A stretch of 64,000 bases of DNA from Paenibacillus sp. MAHUQ-63 (GCF_028765165.1 NZ_JARADB010000002.1:434001-498000); one strand, 5' to 3'; positions 29,625 through 38,479 are shown, counted from the stretch's first letter. Program-made: numbers and translations. Notes: generated by a model from the letters alone, not told the origin.

Positions 29625-30428
29625 GTGGGAGAGAAGATGCATACGATTTTTGTTTGTTCGGATTCCGTCGGGGAAACGGCGAATACCGTCGTACAAGCAA
29701 CCATTCGGCAATTTAATGCAAGCTTGGTGCAGGTGAAACGTTACGGCTCGATCCGGACGGAAGATGAGGTGCGGGCTTTGGTTGAAGAAGCTTCGCGCGT
29801 AGGCGGCTTCATCGCTTACACGCTCGTTTTGCCGGAGCTTAGAGAAATGATGCGGCAGGAAGCAATTCGGCTAAGCGTCAATGCGATAGACATTATGGGG
29901 CCGATGATGCAGGCTTTCATCGATACGTTCAAGGATTCGCCGAAGCGTAAAGTAGGCCTGCTCTATCAGATGGACGAACAATATTACCAGCGCGTGGAAG
30001 CCGTGGAATTTACGGTGAACAGCGACGACGGCAAAGATCCGGGTGCGATGCGGCATGCGAATATTGTTCTGATCGGGCCTTCCCGAACCTCCAAAACTCC
30101 GCTGAGCATCTATTTAGCCCATAAAGGAAATAAAGTGGCGAATTATCCGCTTGTTCCTGAGGTGAAGCCGCCGGCGATTCTATATGAGCTTAATCCCAAA
30201 AAGTTGATAGGTTTGACGATGGACCCGGACCATCTCGTGCGCATCAGGACAGAACGGCTTAAGGCCGTCGGTCTTCCTTTCGGCGCCAAGTATGCGACAG
30301 GCGAAAGAGTGAAAGAAGAATTGGCTTTCGCCATGAATCTGTACCGGGAGCTCGGCTGTCAGATCATCGATGTAAGCGAGAAGGCGATTGAAGAAACAGC
30401 CGGTTTGATACTGGCTGCCAGGACTTAG
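29625..30428 (+). CDS. PEP synthase/pyruvate phosphate dikinase regulatory protein (PpsR/YqfL type)
   Basis: A 267-residue bifunctional kinase/phosphorylase (DUF299) that switches PPDK or PEP synthase on and off by phosphorylating or dephosphorylating a threonine. The N-terminus shows IFVCSDSVGETANTVVQA and the P-loop-like motif is GPSRTSKTPLSIYLA. GTG at 29625 lies 7 nt after AGGAGG; GTG 29619 and ATG 29637 are alternatives. It follows ccpN by 15 bp, the same arrangement as ccpN-yqfL in B. subtilis, linking transcriptional and enzymatic control of gluconeogenesis. Confidence 0.93.
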   Translation: MGEKMHTIFVCSDSVGETANTVVQATIRQFNASLVQVKRYGSIRTEDEVRALVEEASRVGGFIAYTLVLPELREMMRQEAIRLSVNAIDIMGPMMQAFIDTFKDSPKRKVGLLYQMDEQYYQRVEAVEFTVNSDDGKDPGAMRHANIVLIGPSRTSKTPLSIYLAHKGNKVANYPLVPEVKPPAILYELNPKKLIGLTMDPDHLVRIRTERLKAVGLPFGAKYATGERVKEELAFAMNLYRELGCQIIDVSEKAIEETAGLILAART

Positions 30429-30467
30429 AAGCTAACAAATCCTCATGATGAAAGGGTGAAAGGATGT

Positions 30468-31430
30468 ATGTATAGGGATTTATCACTTGAGCTTGTACGC
30501 GTTACGGAGTATGCTGCGATTGCGTCCGCACGTTGGACAGGAAAAGGAAATAAACATAACGCCGATGAAGCGGCGACATCCGCCATGCGTTCTTTATTCA
30601 GTACGATCCCTTTCCGGGGAACGGTCGTCATCGGGGAAGGTGAAATGGATGAAGCGCCGATGCTTTACATTGGCGAGCCTGTCGGCAGCGGAACAGGGCC
30701 GGAGTATGACGTTGCGGTGGATCCGCTCGAAGGCACGGACATCGTCGCCAGCGGCAGGCATAACGCATTATCCGTTGTAGCGATTGCGGAGAAAGGGAAT
30801 TTGCTTCACGCCCCGGATATGTATATGGAGAAGCTGGCTGTAGGACCGAAGCTGGCCGGGAAGCTGAGCCTGGCGGAACCCCTGGATGTAACGGTGCGGA
30901 AGGCGGCTGAGCTGCTGAACAAAGACATCACCGAGATGACCGTATCCATCCTGGACCGCAAAAGGCATGCGGACAAAATTTTAACGCTGCGCACGCTGGG
31001 TGTGAAAATTCATTTGCTCAGCGATGGCGATGTGGCGGGAGCGATGGCCACCGCTTTCCCCGAGACGGGCATCGATCTGCACGTCGGCTCCGGGGGAGCG
31101 CCCGAAGGGGTGCTTGCGGCAGCTGCGCTTCGATGCATGGGCGGCGAGCTGCAAGGCAGGCTGCTCCCGGACAGCGAAGAAGAGATGGCGCGCTGCGCGG
31201 AGATGGGCATCGAGGATCCATCCAAGGTGCTGGTGATGCGCGATCTCGTAGGCGAAGCCGATATTTATTTCGCGGCGACGGGCGTCACTTCGGGTGAATT
31301 CCTGAGCGGCGTGAAGTTTCAATACGGCGGCCGCGCGGAGACGCATTCCGTCGTGATGCGCGCGCAAACGCAAACGGTGCGCTTCATTCATTGTGTCCAT
31401 CAGACACAGGAGTATCTGGGGAGCGCCTAG
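30468..31430 (+). CDS. glpX: Fructose-1,6-bisphosphatase class II (GlpX)
   Basis: A 320-residue class II fructose-1,6-bisphosphatase, which removes the 1-phosphate in gluconeogenesis. Metal and substrate motifs are visible: NADEAATSAMR, VVIGEGEMDEAPMLYIGEPV, VDPLEGTDIVASGRHNALSV and HVGSGGAPEGVLAAAALRCM. The ATG at 30468 gives the usual family N-terminus (RDLSLELVRVTEYAAIASAR); GTG 30456 is an alternative. It sits 39 bp after the PpsR-type gene and completes a three-gene gluconeogenesis module with ccpN. Confidence 0.95.
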   Translation: MYRDLSLELVRVTEYAAIASARWTGKGNKHNADEAATSAMRSLFSTIPFRGTVVIGEGEMDEAPMLYIGEPVGSGTGPEYDVAVDPLEGTDIVASGRHNALSVVAIAEKGNLLHAPDMYMEKLAVGPKLAGKLSLAEPLDVTVRKAAELLNKDITEMTVSILDRKRHADKILTLRTLGVKIHLLSDGDVAGAMATAFPETGIDLHVGSGGAPEGVLAAAALRCMGGELQGRLLPDSEEEMARCAEMGIEDPSKVLVMRDLVGEADIYFAATGVTSGEFLSGVKFQYGGRAETHSVVMRAQTQTVRFIHCVHQTQEYLGSA

Positions 31431-31438
31431 ACGATAAG

Positions 31439-31480
31439 AGACCATGTTTCTCGATGAGCATCGGGAAGCATGGTCTTTTT
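31439..31480 (+). terminator. Terminator after glpX
   Basis: AGACCATGTTTCTCGAT pairs with ATCGGGAAGCATGGTCT and is followed by TTTTT. Confidence 0.85.
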
Positions 31481-31553
31481 GACTTTTCATTCATGGTCCA
31501 AGTCATAGCCGACATATATTTTAGTTGATGATGATGCGAAGAGAGGGATGACC

Positions 31554-32231
31554 ATGAGTATGACTCCGATTGATTATCTAGGCGTCGTTCGCAGCTGCAT
31601 ACCGCAAGAGGCTGAAATCGTTCAACTGCAGCAGCAGGGGGCTCCCGCAGCCATTCTGTTTGCCGATGTTGACGGTGACGGATCTCCCGAGATTACCGCT
31701 ATGTATAGATATTTGGATACGCAGTATTTGTTCTCATTGAAAAATTATTCCGGCAGCTGGTTTCCGATTGCCTCTTCAGCTGCAGGGGGCGTTCGGGCAG
31801 TGAGTGATTTCGCAGCTGCGCCCGTCTCGCGCCGGGAAGGCTGGGACATCATCGTCGGATGGCGGCAGGAGGACGGGGCTTCGGAGCTTGACATTATCGG
31901 CTGGACGCCGAACGGCTACCAACGGCTTATTCCCCCGGGAACTACGTACACACATCTGGAGATTGAAGATATGCCGACCCGGGACGGTACCGACGGGCTT
32001 TGCGAGCTTGCGCTTTGGGTGAATGAACAGGATCAGGCAGAAAGGGCCTATCAGGTGCAGACTTACCGTTGGGAACCGTACCGTCTCGTACCGACACGCG
32101 ATGTGCATTCGTACTATTTTCAGAAAGTGACGCGCTACTACGAGGATTTGGTTCGCGATCATCCGGACCAGCCGGCCTATCGCGGCTATCTGGAGGAAGC
32201 GCAGCGGAAGGCGGGCGGCGAGGGGAAATAA
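31554..32231 (+). CDS. Protein of unknown function with an FG-GAP/VCBS-like motif
   Basis: A 225-residue protein without signal peptide or membrane segment. Residues about 38-55 read ILFADVDGDGSPEITAMYRY, the calcium-loop pattern of FG-GAP/VCBS beta-propeller blades, and later parts (GWDIIVGWRQ, ASELDIIGWTPNGYQRL) look like further blades. The last 30 residues are helical and charged. The ATG at 31554 has GAGAGGG six bases before it. It stands alone between two terminators. Function is not known. Confidence 0.65.
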   Translation: MSMTPIDYLGVVRSCIPQEAEIVQLQQQGAPAAILFADVDGDGSPEITAMYRYLDTQYLFSLKNYSGSWFPIASSAAGGVRAVSDFAAAPVSRREGWDIIVGWRQEDGASELDIIGWTPNGYQRLIPPGTTYTHLEIEDMPTRDGTDGLCELALWVNEQDQAERAYQVQTYRWEPYRLVPTRDVHSYYFQKVTRYYEDLVRDHPDQPAYRGYLEEAQRKAGGEGK

Positions 32232-32238
32232 GGAAGCG

Positions 32239-32263
32239 AGACGTCCCGAGGGGACGTCTTTTT
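32239..32263 (+). terminator. Terminator before germination operon 2
   Basis: AGACGTCCC pairs with GGGACGTCT around GAG and is followed by TTTTT. Confidence 0.85.
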
Positions 32264-32338
32264 GCTATCTTTTGTCATGATATATGTGATTGTGGGGATA
32301 TTATCAGAAAATGGAATTGATATATGAGGGAATTCATT

Positions 32339-33445
32339 ATGTTGCGTAACGTGAAAATATCCGTTAACCAGTTCGCCGTCATTGTCATGATCTTTACGAT
32401 CGGCACGACCATTCTGGTCATCCCGTCGGGTCTGGCGGCGGATGCCAAACAAGATGCATGGTTAGGCGCGCTATTAGGCGTTTGCATGAATGTAGGAGTC
32501 GTTGCACTATACACCAAAGTGGGCAGCTGCTTTCCGAACATGACCTTAACGGCCTATAATGAGCACTTGTTTGGCAAGTGGCTGGGCAAGCTGTTCTCTT
32601 TGGGGTTTATTTTTTTCGCATTTGTCGGAGCGACCACGGTTTTGTTCTATATGGGCAACTTTGTGACCACCCAAGTGATGCCTGATACGCCGATTCAAGC
32701 GATCAATTTGTTGTTCGCTCTTGTAGTTGTCATGGGTGTACGGCTTGGACTTGAAACGATTGTCCGTGCGGCAGAGATTTTTTTTCCATGGATTATCATC
32801 TTATTTACGGTGTTAGTGGCTTGTCTGCTGCCGGAGATCCAGGCCGAGAAGCTGCAGCCTGTGTTCTCATCGGGAGGCAGCTCACTTATTAAAGCCGCTC
32901 TGGAGGTTGCCGGCACGTCATCGCTGCCTTTTATCGTCCTGTTCATGATCTTTCCCGCTCATGTGAACCAGGATGGTAAAATCAAGAAAGCCTACTTGCT
33001 TGCTACCGTTTTCGGGGGACTATGCTTTGTTGCGATCACGTTCTTATGTATTGCCGTATTAGGTACCAAGCTGACGGAAAGACTCATGTATCCGAGCTAT
33101 GTGCTGGCTAAGGAGATTAACATCGGCAATTTCTTCGAGCGGGTTGAAATTCTGATCGCCGGCATCTGGTTCCTTACCGTTTATTTCAAAACGACCTTTT
33201 ATTTCTATGCCTTCGTGATGGGACTGGCCCAAATATTGAATATCGAAGATTATCGACCGCTAACGATGCCGCTCGGCATGATTCTGGTCGTCTACTCGCT
33301 GGTCGTTTATCCGAACGTAGCCTATATGTCCAAGTTCGATACCCAATCTTTCATCCCCTATGTACTAACGGCCGGCGGGCTGTACCCGCTGCTTATTCTC
33401 ATCACGGCAGGGATCCGGAAGAAGACGGGGCGGGCGAAGGCTTAA
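32339..33445 (+). CDS. Spore germination receptor B subunit, operon 2 (GerAB family)
   Basis: A 368-residue permease-like protein with about 10 hydrophobic segments, of the GerAB family (ISVNQFAVIVMIFTIGTTIL, VIPSGLAADAKQDAWLGALL). ATG 32339 is preferred because GAGGG lies 9 nt upstream; an ATG at 32324 lacks a site. It is the first gene of a B-A-C-small protein operon, an order different from operon 1 (A-B-C). It probably determines the germinant specificity of this second receptor. Confidence 0.92.
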   Translation: MLRNVKISVNQFAVIVMIFTIGTTILVIPSGLAADAKQDAWLGALLGVCMNVGVVALYTKVGSCFPNMTLTAYNEHLFGKWLGKLFSLGFIFFAFVGATTVLFYMGNFVTTQVMPDTPIQAINLLFALVVVMGVRLGLETIVRAAEIFFPWIIILFTVLVACLLPEIQAEKLQPVFSSGGSSLIKAALEVAGTSSLPFIVLFMIFPAHVNQDGKIKKAYLLATVFGGLCFVAITFLCIAVLGTKLTERLMYPSYVLAKEINIGNFFERVEILIAGIWFLTVYFKTTFYFYAFVMGLAQILNIEDYRPLTMPLGMILVVYSLVVYPNVAYMSKFDTQSFIPYVLTAGGLYPLLILITAGIRKKTGRAKA

Positions 33446-33461
33446 GGGAAGGAGGGATATT

Positions 33462-35021
33462 TTGGCGTTCTTCAAAAAATTATTTCAGCAGAGCAGCTAC
33501 CGCTCTATGGAGACAAGCCCGCATCCCACCGGTTCGAAGCCGGTTGCTGTGCTCGAAGCTTCTCTCGCGCTGAATTTCGAGAAGGTCCGGCAAGCTTTTG
33601 GCAGCAGCACCGATATCGTCATGCAGACGATTCAATGGAGTGAAGAGGAGCCGGTTGAAATTGGTTTTATCTATATCCAAGGTCTCATCAGCCAGGTATC
33701 CATTCATAACCTGCTCGCAGAATATGTTCAAACGGATTCGGCCGGTTTCACGCTGAATACCATCCGTAATGCCATCAGCACGCTCGGTCAAGTGCGTGAC
33801 ATCTACGATTTCGAAGGCTTATACCAGTCCATCTTATCGGGGCATACGATTATTATGGTGAATGGCTATGCCCAGGGATTGGCGGCGCAAACGCAAGGCG
33901 GAGAACACCGTTCCGTAGAGGAACCGACAACGCAATCGGTTGTCAGAGGACCGCGGGAAGGCTTTACGGAGCAAATCAGCACGAACTCGGCGCTGATCAG
34001 GCGCAAGCTCAAAGATCCGAACCTATGGATGGAATCGATGACCGTCGGGCGGGTGAGCCATACGGAAGTCGCCTTGATGTATATGAACGGCATCGCCAAT
34101 GAGAAGCTGGTCAAGGAGGCGAGGACTCGGCTGGAGCGGATCGACATCGATGCCATCTTCGAAAGCGGCAATATCGAGGAGCTTATTCAAGACGATTCCT
34201 ATTCGCCCTTCCCGACGCTGTACAATACGGAACGCCCGGATGTCGTTGCGGCCGGCTTAATGGAAGGCCGGGTTGCCATTCTTGTCGACGGTACACCGTT
34301 TGTGCTGATGGCGCCCGCTTTATTCATTCAATTTTACCAATCGGCGGAGGACTACTACCAACGCGCAGACTTTGCGACACTCCTGAGATTTCTTCGTTAC
34401 GTCTGCTTTTTTATTTCGCTGCTGGCCCCGTCCCTTTACATCGCCATAACGACCTTTCATCAAGAACTGCTGCCGGCTTCTTTGCTTATCAGTCTGGCCG
34501 CTCAGCGGGAAGGTATTCCGTTCCCGGCATTCGTCGAGGCAGTTGTCATGGAGGTCACCTTCGAAATTCTTCGGGAAGCCGGCGTGCGATTGCCGAAAAC
34601 CGTCGGTCAAGCCGTTTCCATCGTAGGCGCGCTCGTTATCGGCCAAGCAGCGGTTGAAGCGGGGCTCGTGTCTCCGGCGATGGTCATCATTGTGGCCATC
34701 ACGGCGATCGCCAACTTCGTCATCCCTTCCTTCAATATGGGCATCACGATTCGGATTTTGCGCTTTCTGCTCATGCTGTTTGCCGCTTCCTTCGGTTTGT
34801 TCGGCGTTACGGTCGGGCTCATTGCCATTGTGTTACATCTATGCAGTTTAAGGTCGTTCGGTATCCCATATATGTCGCCAATGGCACCTTTCATCATGGA
34901 CGACCAGAAAGATACGATTTTCCGGTTCCCGCTGTGGGCTTTATTCGCAAGGCCAAGACTTATTAGCCAGAAGAATAACAGAAGGGAGAATAATACTCCC
35001 TCGAATAAGCAGAAAACTTGA
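33462..35021 (+). CDS. Spore germination receptor A subunit, operon 2 (GerAA family)
   Basis: A 519-residue GerA protein with a TTG start after GGAGGG. The soluble N-terminal half includes EEPTTQSVVRGPREGFTEQI and NSALIRRKLKDPNLWME; the membrane half contains PASLLISLAAQREGIPFPAF and VGQAVSIVGALVIGQAAVEA. The C-terminal tail is basic and Asn-rich. It is more than 50 residues longer than the operon 1 homologue, mainly at the N-terminus. Channel-forming subunit of the germinant receptor by family knowledge. Confidence 0.93.
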   Translation: MAFFKKLFQQSSYRSMETSPHPTGSKPVAVLEASLALNFEKVRQAFGSSTDIVMQTIQWSEEEPVEIGFIYIQGLISQVSIHNLLAEYVQTDSAGFTLNTIRNAISTLGQVRDIYDFEGLYQSILSGHTIIMVNGYAQGLAAQTQGGEHRSVEEPTTQSVVRGPREGFTEQISTNSALIRRKLKDPNLWMESMTVGRVSHTEVALMYMNGIANEKLVKEARTRLERIDIDAIFESGNIEELIQDDSYSPFPTLYNTERPDVVAAGLMEGRVAILVDGTPFVLMAPALFIQFYQSAEDYYQRADFATLLRFLRYVCFFISLLAPSLYIAITTFHQELLPASLLISLAAQREGIPFPAFVEAVVMEVTFEILREAGVRLPKTVGQAVSIVGALVIGQAAVEAGLVSPAMVIIVAITAIANFVIPSFNMGITIRILRFLLMLFAASFGLFGVTVGLIAIVLHLCSLRSFGIPYMSPMAPFIMDDQKDTIFRFPLWALFARPRLISQKNNRRENNTPSNKQKT

Positions 35022-35044
35022 GCTGACAGGAAGGAGTCCGCGGT

Positions 35045-36244
35045 ATGCGCAAGCCATTCATGCTGTTCCCCGTTTGTCTCATGATGATGATCGTCATGTC
35101 GGGCTGTTGGAGCCGGAGCGAATTGAATGATCTGGCCATCGCCGTCGGCATGGGGTTTGATAAGAAAGAGGACGGTGTCCAAGTCACCGTGCAAATTGTC
35201 AATCCTGGCGAAGTCGCTTCCAAACGGGGGGCTACAGGGCTTACGACGCCTGTAAGTACTTTCAAAACAACGTCCCGCACCATCTTCGAGGCGCTAAGGA
35301 AACTAACGAATCAAACTCCGCGCAAAGTTTATTCGTCCCATCTTCGCGTTCTTGTGATCAGTGAAGAATTGGCCAGAGAAGGCATCATGCCGATTCTGGA
35401 CGGGATCTCAAGGAACCATGAGATGCGTTCGGATTTCTACATCGTAGTCGCCAGAGAAGCGAGCGCCGAGAACGTTCTGAGTACATTAACCTCGATTGAG
35501 AAGATCCCCGCCAATAAATTGTTCTCGACGCTCGAAATGTCGGCCAAAGTATGGGCGCCTACGGTTGAAATCAGATTGGATACGTTAATTACCGATCTGC
35601 AAACGGAAGGTAAAGATCTGGTCCTGCCGGGGATCCGGCTGAAAGGGGACCCGGAGAAAGGCGGCGAGAAAAGCAATGTAAACCGAATCGCCGCCTCAAC
35701 GTATTTGGAAAATTCGGGACTGGCTGTGTTTCGAGGCGATAAACTGATCGGCTGGCTGAATGAGAAAGAAAGTAAAGGCTATAACTATGTGACCGATAAT
35801 GTTGTAAGCTCGGCCGGGGAGATTGCATGTCCATCGGGAGGCATTATTGCGCTTGAGGTGGTACGAACGAAGACGAAGATGAGAGGCGATGTCGTCAACG
35901 GTGAACCGCGAATCCGGGTTGACGTCTTTCTGGAAGAGAATGTGGGGGAGGTTCAATGCAAGATCGATCTGATGGAGCCGCAAACGATCGCCGAACTGGA
36001 GCGGATTGCGCAGCTTGAGGTGACAAGCATCATCGAGTCCGTGCTCCAAAAAGCCAGAAAATATGAAGTGGATATCTTCGGCTTCGGCGACGCGATTTAT
36101 CGCGCCAACCCCAAATACTGGAATGCACATCATCAAAGCTGGCAAGAGCAATTCCTCGACTTGCCGGTCGACGTGCATGCGGAGGCCAAAATTCGCCGCG
36201 TTGGCACCGTGACCGATCCCTTGATCCAACAAGCAAAGGAATGA
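35045..36244 (+). CDS. Spore germination receptor C subunit, operon 2 (Ger(x)C lipoprotein)
   Basis: A 399-residue Ger(x)C protein. The lipoprotein signal ends in VMSGC, so Cys21 should be lipidated; the following WSRSELNDLAIAVGMGFDKK is the classic family start. Further typical parts are ALRKLTNQTPRKVYSSHLRV and the C-terminal EHQSWQEQF-like HHQSWQEQFLDLPVDVHAEA. AGGAAGGAG precedes the ATG. It is followed after 3 bp by a small membrane protein gene. Confidence 0.93.
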   Translation: MRKPFMLFPVCLMMMIVMSGCWSRSELNDLAIAVGMGFDKKEDGVQVTVQIVNPGEVASKRGATGLTTPVSTFKTTSRTIFEALRKLTNQTPRKVYSSHLRVLVISEELAREGIMPILDGISRNHEMRSDFYIVVAREASAENVLSTLTSIEKIPANKLFSTLEMSAKVWAPTVEIRLDTLITDLQTEGKDLVLPGIRLKGDPEKGGEKSNVNRIAASTYLENSGLAVFRGDKLIGWLNEKESKGYNYVTDNVVSSAGEIACPSGGIIALEVVRTKTKMRGDVVNGEPRIRVDVFLEENVGEVQCKIDLMEPQTIAELERIAQLEVTSIIESVLQKARKYEVDIFGFGDAIYRANPKYWNAHHQSWQEQFLDLPVDVHAEAKIRRVGTVTDPLIQQAKE

Positions 36245-36247
36245 TGA

Positions 36248-36484
36248 ATGATGTGGACAATAGCAGCGATACTCGCGGCTTCTACCCTCATAGGCGTAGT
36301 CGAAATTCCAGCTCTGCGGAAGAAAAGGCAGCGCAAAGAATTCATGGTCTTTTGCAGTTTGCTGCTGCTAGGTTCCCTGCTGGGCATTGCGCAAAGCTTG
36401 CGGGTGAAGCTGCCCAATCCGTTAGACCTGATCTCTTTGGTCTTTCATCCGGTTAGCAAAGTGTTGTACGGCCTGCTAGAATGA
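36248..36484 (+). CDS. Small two-TM protein of the germination operon (Ger D-type subunit candidate)
   Basis: A 78-residue protein with two hydrophobic helices (about 2-20 and 33-52) joined by the basic loop RKKRQRKEF. Small two-TM proteins encoded within or next to gerA-type operons are known in Bacillus as D subunits and modulate receptor function. The start is 3 bp after the stop of the C gene; ATG 36251 is an equally good start. That it belongs to this receptor is inferred from its position. Confidence 0.7.
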   Translation: MMWTIAAILAASTLIGVVEIPALRKKRQRKEFMVFCSLLLLGSLLGIAQSLRVKLPNPLDLISLVFHPVSKVLYGLLE

Positions 36485-36578
36485 GGCTCCGGACAATATG
36501 ATTATAATCAAACTCTATGGTCAATTCGGGTTCGAAAAGGCTTATGATGAGAGTAACAATCGACAAGGAGGAACGGAT

Positions 36579-36635
36579 ATGAAAAACAAGATGAGTGGCA
36601 CCGCAGCAGCTTATAGGGGTGTAACACTTTCTTAA
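36579..36635 (+). CDS. Putative 18-codon leader peptide of the ABC exporter gene
   Basis: AAGGAGG sits 8 nt before an ATG that opens an 18-codon frame (MKNKMSGTAAAYRGVTLS) ending at TAA 36633-36635. The ABC exporter starts 64 bp later. The last codons (GTA ACA CTT) contain a segment that can pair with the RNA just upstream of the exporter's ribosome binding site. The frame is too short to be judged by composition; the strong ribosome binding site and its position relative to the hairpins support a regulatory leader peptide, as in bmrB-bmrCD or erm leaders. Confidence 0.55.
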   Translation: MKNKMSGTAAAYRGVTLS

Positions 36636-36691
36636 TCAGCTAAAAAGATGTGATCTCCCTTATAAGTGTTAGACAATAACACGCAAAGGGG
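36622..36691 (+). promoter_or_regulatory. Attenuator-like region hiding the Shine-Dalgarno of the ABC exporter
   Basis: Segment 2, TAACACTT (36622-36629, inside the leader frame), is perfectly complementary to segment 3, AAGTGTTA (36664-36671). Segment 3 can instead pair by GTGTTA with TAACAC (36677-36682); that stem is extended outward by CCCTT (36657-36661) pairing with AAGGG (36686-36690), which is the exporter's Shine-Dalgarno AAAGGGG. The two folds exclude each other. A ribosome held early in the leader would leave segment 2 free, form 2:3 and expose the ribosome binding site. No T-run is present, so control would be translational. Confidence 0.55.
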
Positions 36692-36699
36692 TAACAACC

Positions 36700-38430
36700 A
36701 TGCAATTCCCGCTCCGCAAATTTTTCTCCTATTATAAGCCTTATTTGAGGTTATATCTGTTCGTACTGCTCTGTACGCTGATCGTATCCGGTGTGACCTT
36801 GGCGTTTCCGTTGCTCGTTCAGCATATTACGAAAAAGGTGCTGACCGGCGATATGACCACCGCACTGCAACAAGTATACGGCATCGGCGCGCTGATGCTT
36901 GTTCTGGCTGTTATCCAAAATGCGGGCAACTATTTTATGGACTATTACGGGCACGCCGTCGGCGCCCGGATGGAAAGCGACATGCGCAGCGAGCTGTTCG
37001 CGCATATGCAATCCTTCTCGTTCGATTTCTACGATCAAGCGAAGACAGGACAGCTCATGTCCCGCATTACGAACGATCTGCTGCTTCTCTCGGAGCTGTA
37101 TCACCATGGTCCGGAGGACTATGTCCGATATCTCGTCCGGTTTATCGGCGCCTTTGTCATTTTATTTACGATTAACGCTCCGCTCACGTTAGCTGTGTTT
37201 TGCTTTTTCCCTTTCTTAGGTGCCTTCTCCTTCTATTTCAATCGCCTGCTGAACAGGGCGTTAAGAAACAACCGGGAGCGAATCGCGGACGTTAACGCGC
37301 AGGTCGAAGACAGCTTATCGGGCATTCGCGTCGTGAAAGCGTTCGCCAATGAGCAGCTGGAAATAGCGAAGTTCGATAAGGAAAATCAGCGCTTCCTGAA
37401 TAGCCGGAAGCAAACGTATAAAGCGGAAGCGCTGTTCTACAACAGCTTTGAGACGATGATTCAGTTGATTACGATCACAGTGGTGATATTCGGCAGTGCC
37501 GGTATCGTCGGTCAAACGCTTGAATTGGCCGATCTCATTACGTTTCTGCTATATATCGGCTTCATGATCGAACCTATTCAGCGGCTGACGCATATGAGCA
37601 CGCAGCTGCAGGAGGGGATTACAGGGTTTCAGCGGTTTATGGAAATCATGAATATGAAGCCGGGAATCGCGAACGAGCCTGACGCTATTCTTTTGCCTGC
37701 CGTGCAAGGAGCTATCGAGTTCAAACGGGTTTCTTTCCGGTATGAAGAGCATCTGGACCGTGTGCTCCACAACTTGTCCCTCCGGGTGAAGCCCGGCGAA
37801 TATGTCGCCTTGGTGGGTCCGTCAGGAGCGGGCAAAACGACGTTATGGTCGCTGATTCCCCGCTTCTATGAAGTGACCCAGGGCGAAGTGCTGGTTGACG
37901 GCATGAACGTCCGGGATATCGACCTTGATTCGCTGCGCACCAATATCGGGATCGTGCAGCAGGATGTTTATTTATTTGCCGGAACGGTCATGGACAATAT
38001 CCGCTACGGCAAGGCGGATGCCGGCGAAGATGAGATTATCACGGCCGCCAAGAGGGCTAACGCCCATGATTTCATCATGAGCTTGCCGGACGGATACCAT
38101 TCCGAGATCGGGCAGCGGGGTGTCAAGCTGTCGGGCGGACAGAAGCAGCGTCTGAGCATCGCTCGCGTGTTCTTGCGGAATCCGCCGATCCTCATATTTG
38201 ACGAGGCGACAAGCGCGCTCGACAACGAAAGCGAGCGCATCGTCAAGGAGTCGCTGGAGACGTTGGCCAAAGGGCGTACGACATTGGTGATTGCCCACCG
38301 GCTGTCCACCATCCGGAACGCCGAGCGAATTCTTGTGCTGACGGAAGACGGGATCGTGGAGCAAGGCAAGCATGACGCACTGCTGGCTGAGGGCGGCGTG
38401 TATGCGCGGCTGTATGCCGAATCATTATAG
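36700..38430 (+). CDS. ABC exporter, fused membrane and ATPase domains (homodimeric type)
   Basis: A 576-residue half-transporter with six TM helices (about 15-310) and a nucleotide-binding domain (about 330-570). Motifs are canonical: Walker A GPSGAGKTT, signature LSGGQKQR, Walker B ILIFDEATSALD with the catalytic Glu, and the switch His in AHRLST. Such proteins usually work as homodimers that export lipids, peptides or drugs. The Shine-Dalgarno AAAGGGG is 8 nt from the ATG and lies in a predicted hairpin preceded by a short leader frame, so drug-inducible expression is plausible. Followed by a terminator. Confidence 0.95.
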   Translation: MQFPLRKFFSYYKPYLRLYLFVLLCTLIVSGVTLAFPLLVQHITKKVLTGDMTTALQQVYGIGALMLVLAVIQNAGNYFMDYYGHAVGARMESDMRSELFAHMQSFSFDFYDQAKTGQLMSRITNDLLLLSELYHHGPEDYVRYLVRFIGAFVILFTINAPLTLAVFCFFPFLGAFSFYFNRLLNRALRNNRERIADVNAQVEDSLSGIRVVKAFANEQLEIAKFDKENQRFLNSRKQTYKAEALFYNSFETMIQLITITVVIFGSAGIVGQTLELADLITFLLYIGFMIEPIQRLTHMSTQLQEGITGFQRFMEIMNMKPGIANEPDAILLPAVQGAIEFKRVSFRYEEHLDRVLHNLSLRVKPGEYVALVGPSGAGKTTLWSLIPRFYEVTQGEVLVDGMNVRDIDLDSLRTNIGIVQQDVYLFAGTVMDNIRYGKADAGEDEIITAAKRANAHDFIMSLPDGYHSEIGQRGVKLSGGQKQRLSIARVFLRNPPILIFDEATSALDNESERIVKESLETLAKGRTTLVIAHRLSTIRNAERILVLTEDGIVEQGKHDALLAEGGVYARLYAESL

Positions 38431-38442
38431 GGATGGGGTGCA

Positions 38443-38479
38443 GGAGCTAGGCGCTTATATGCGCTTAGCTCCTTTCGTT
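38443..38479 (+). terminator. Terminator of the ABC exporter gene
   Basis: GGAGCTAGGCGC pairs with GCGCTTAGCTCC around TTATAT and is followed by TTTCGTT. Confidence 0.7.
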
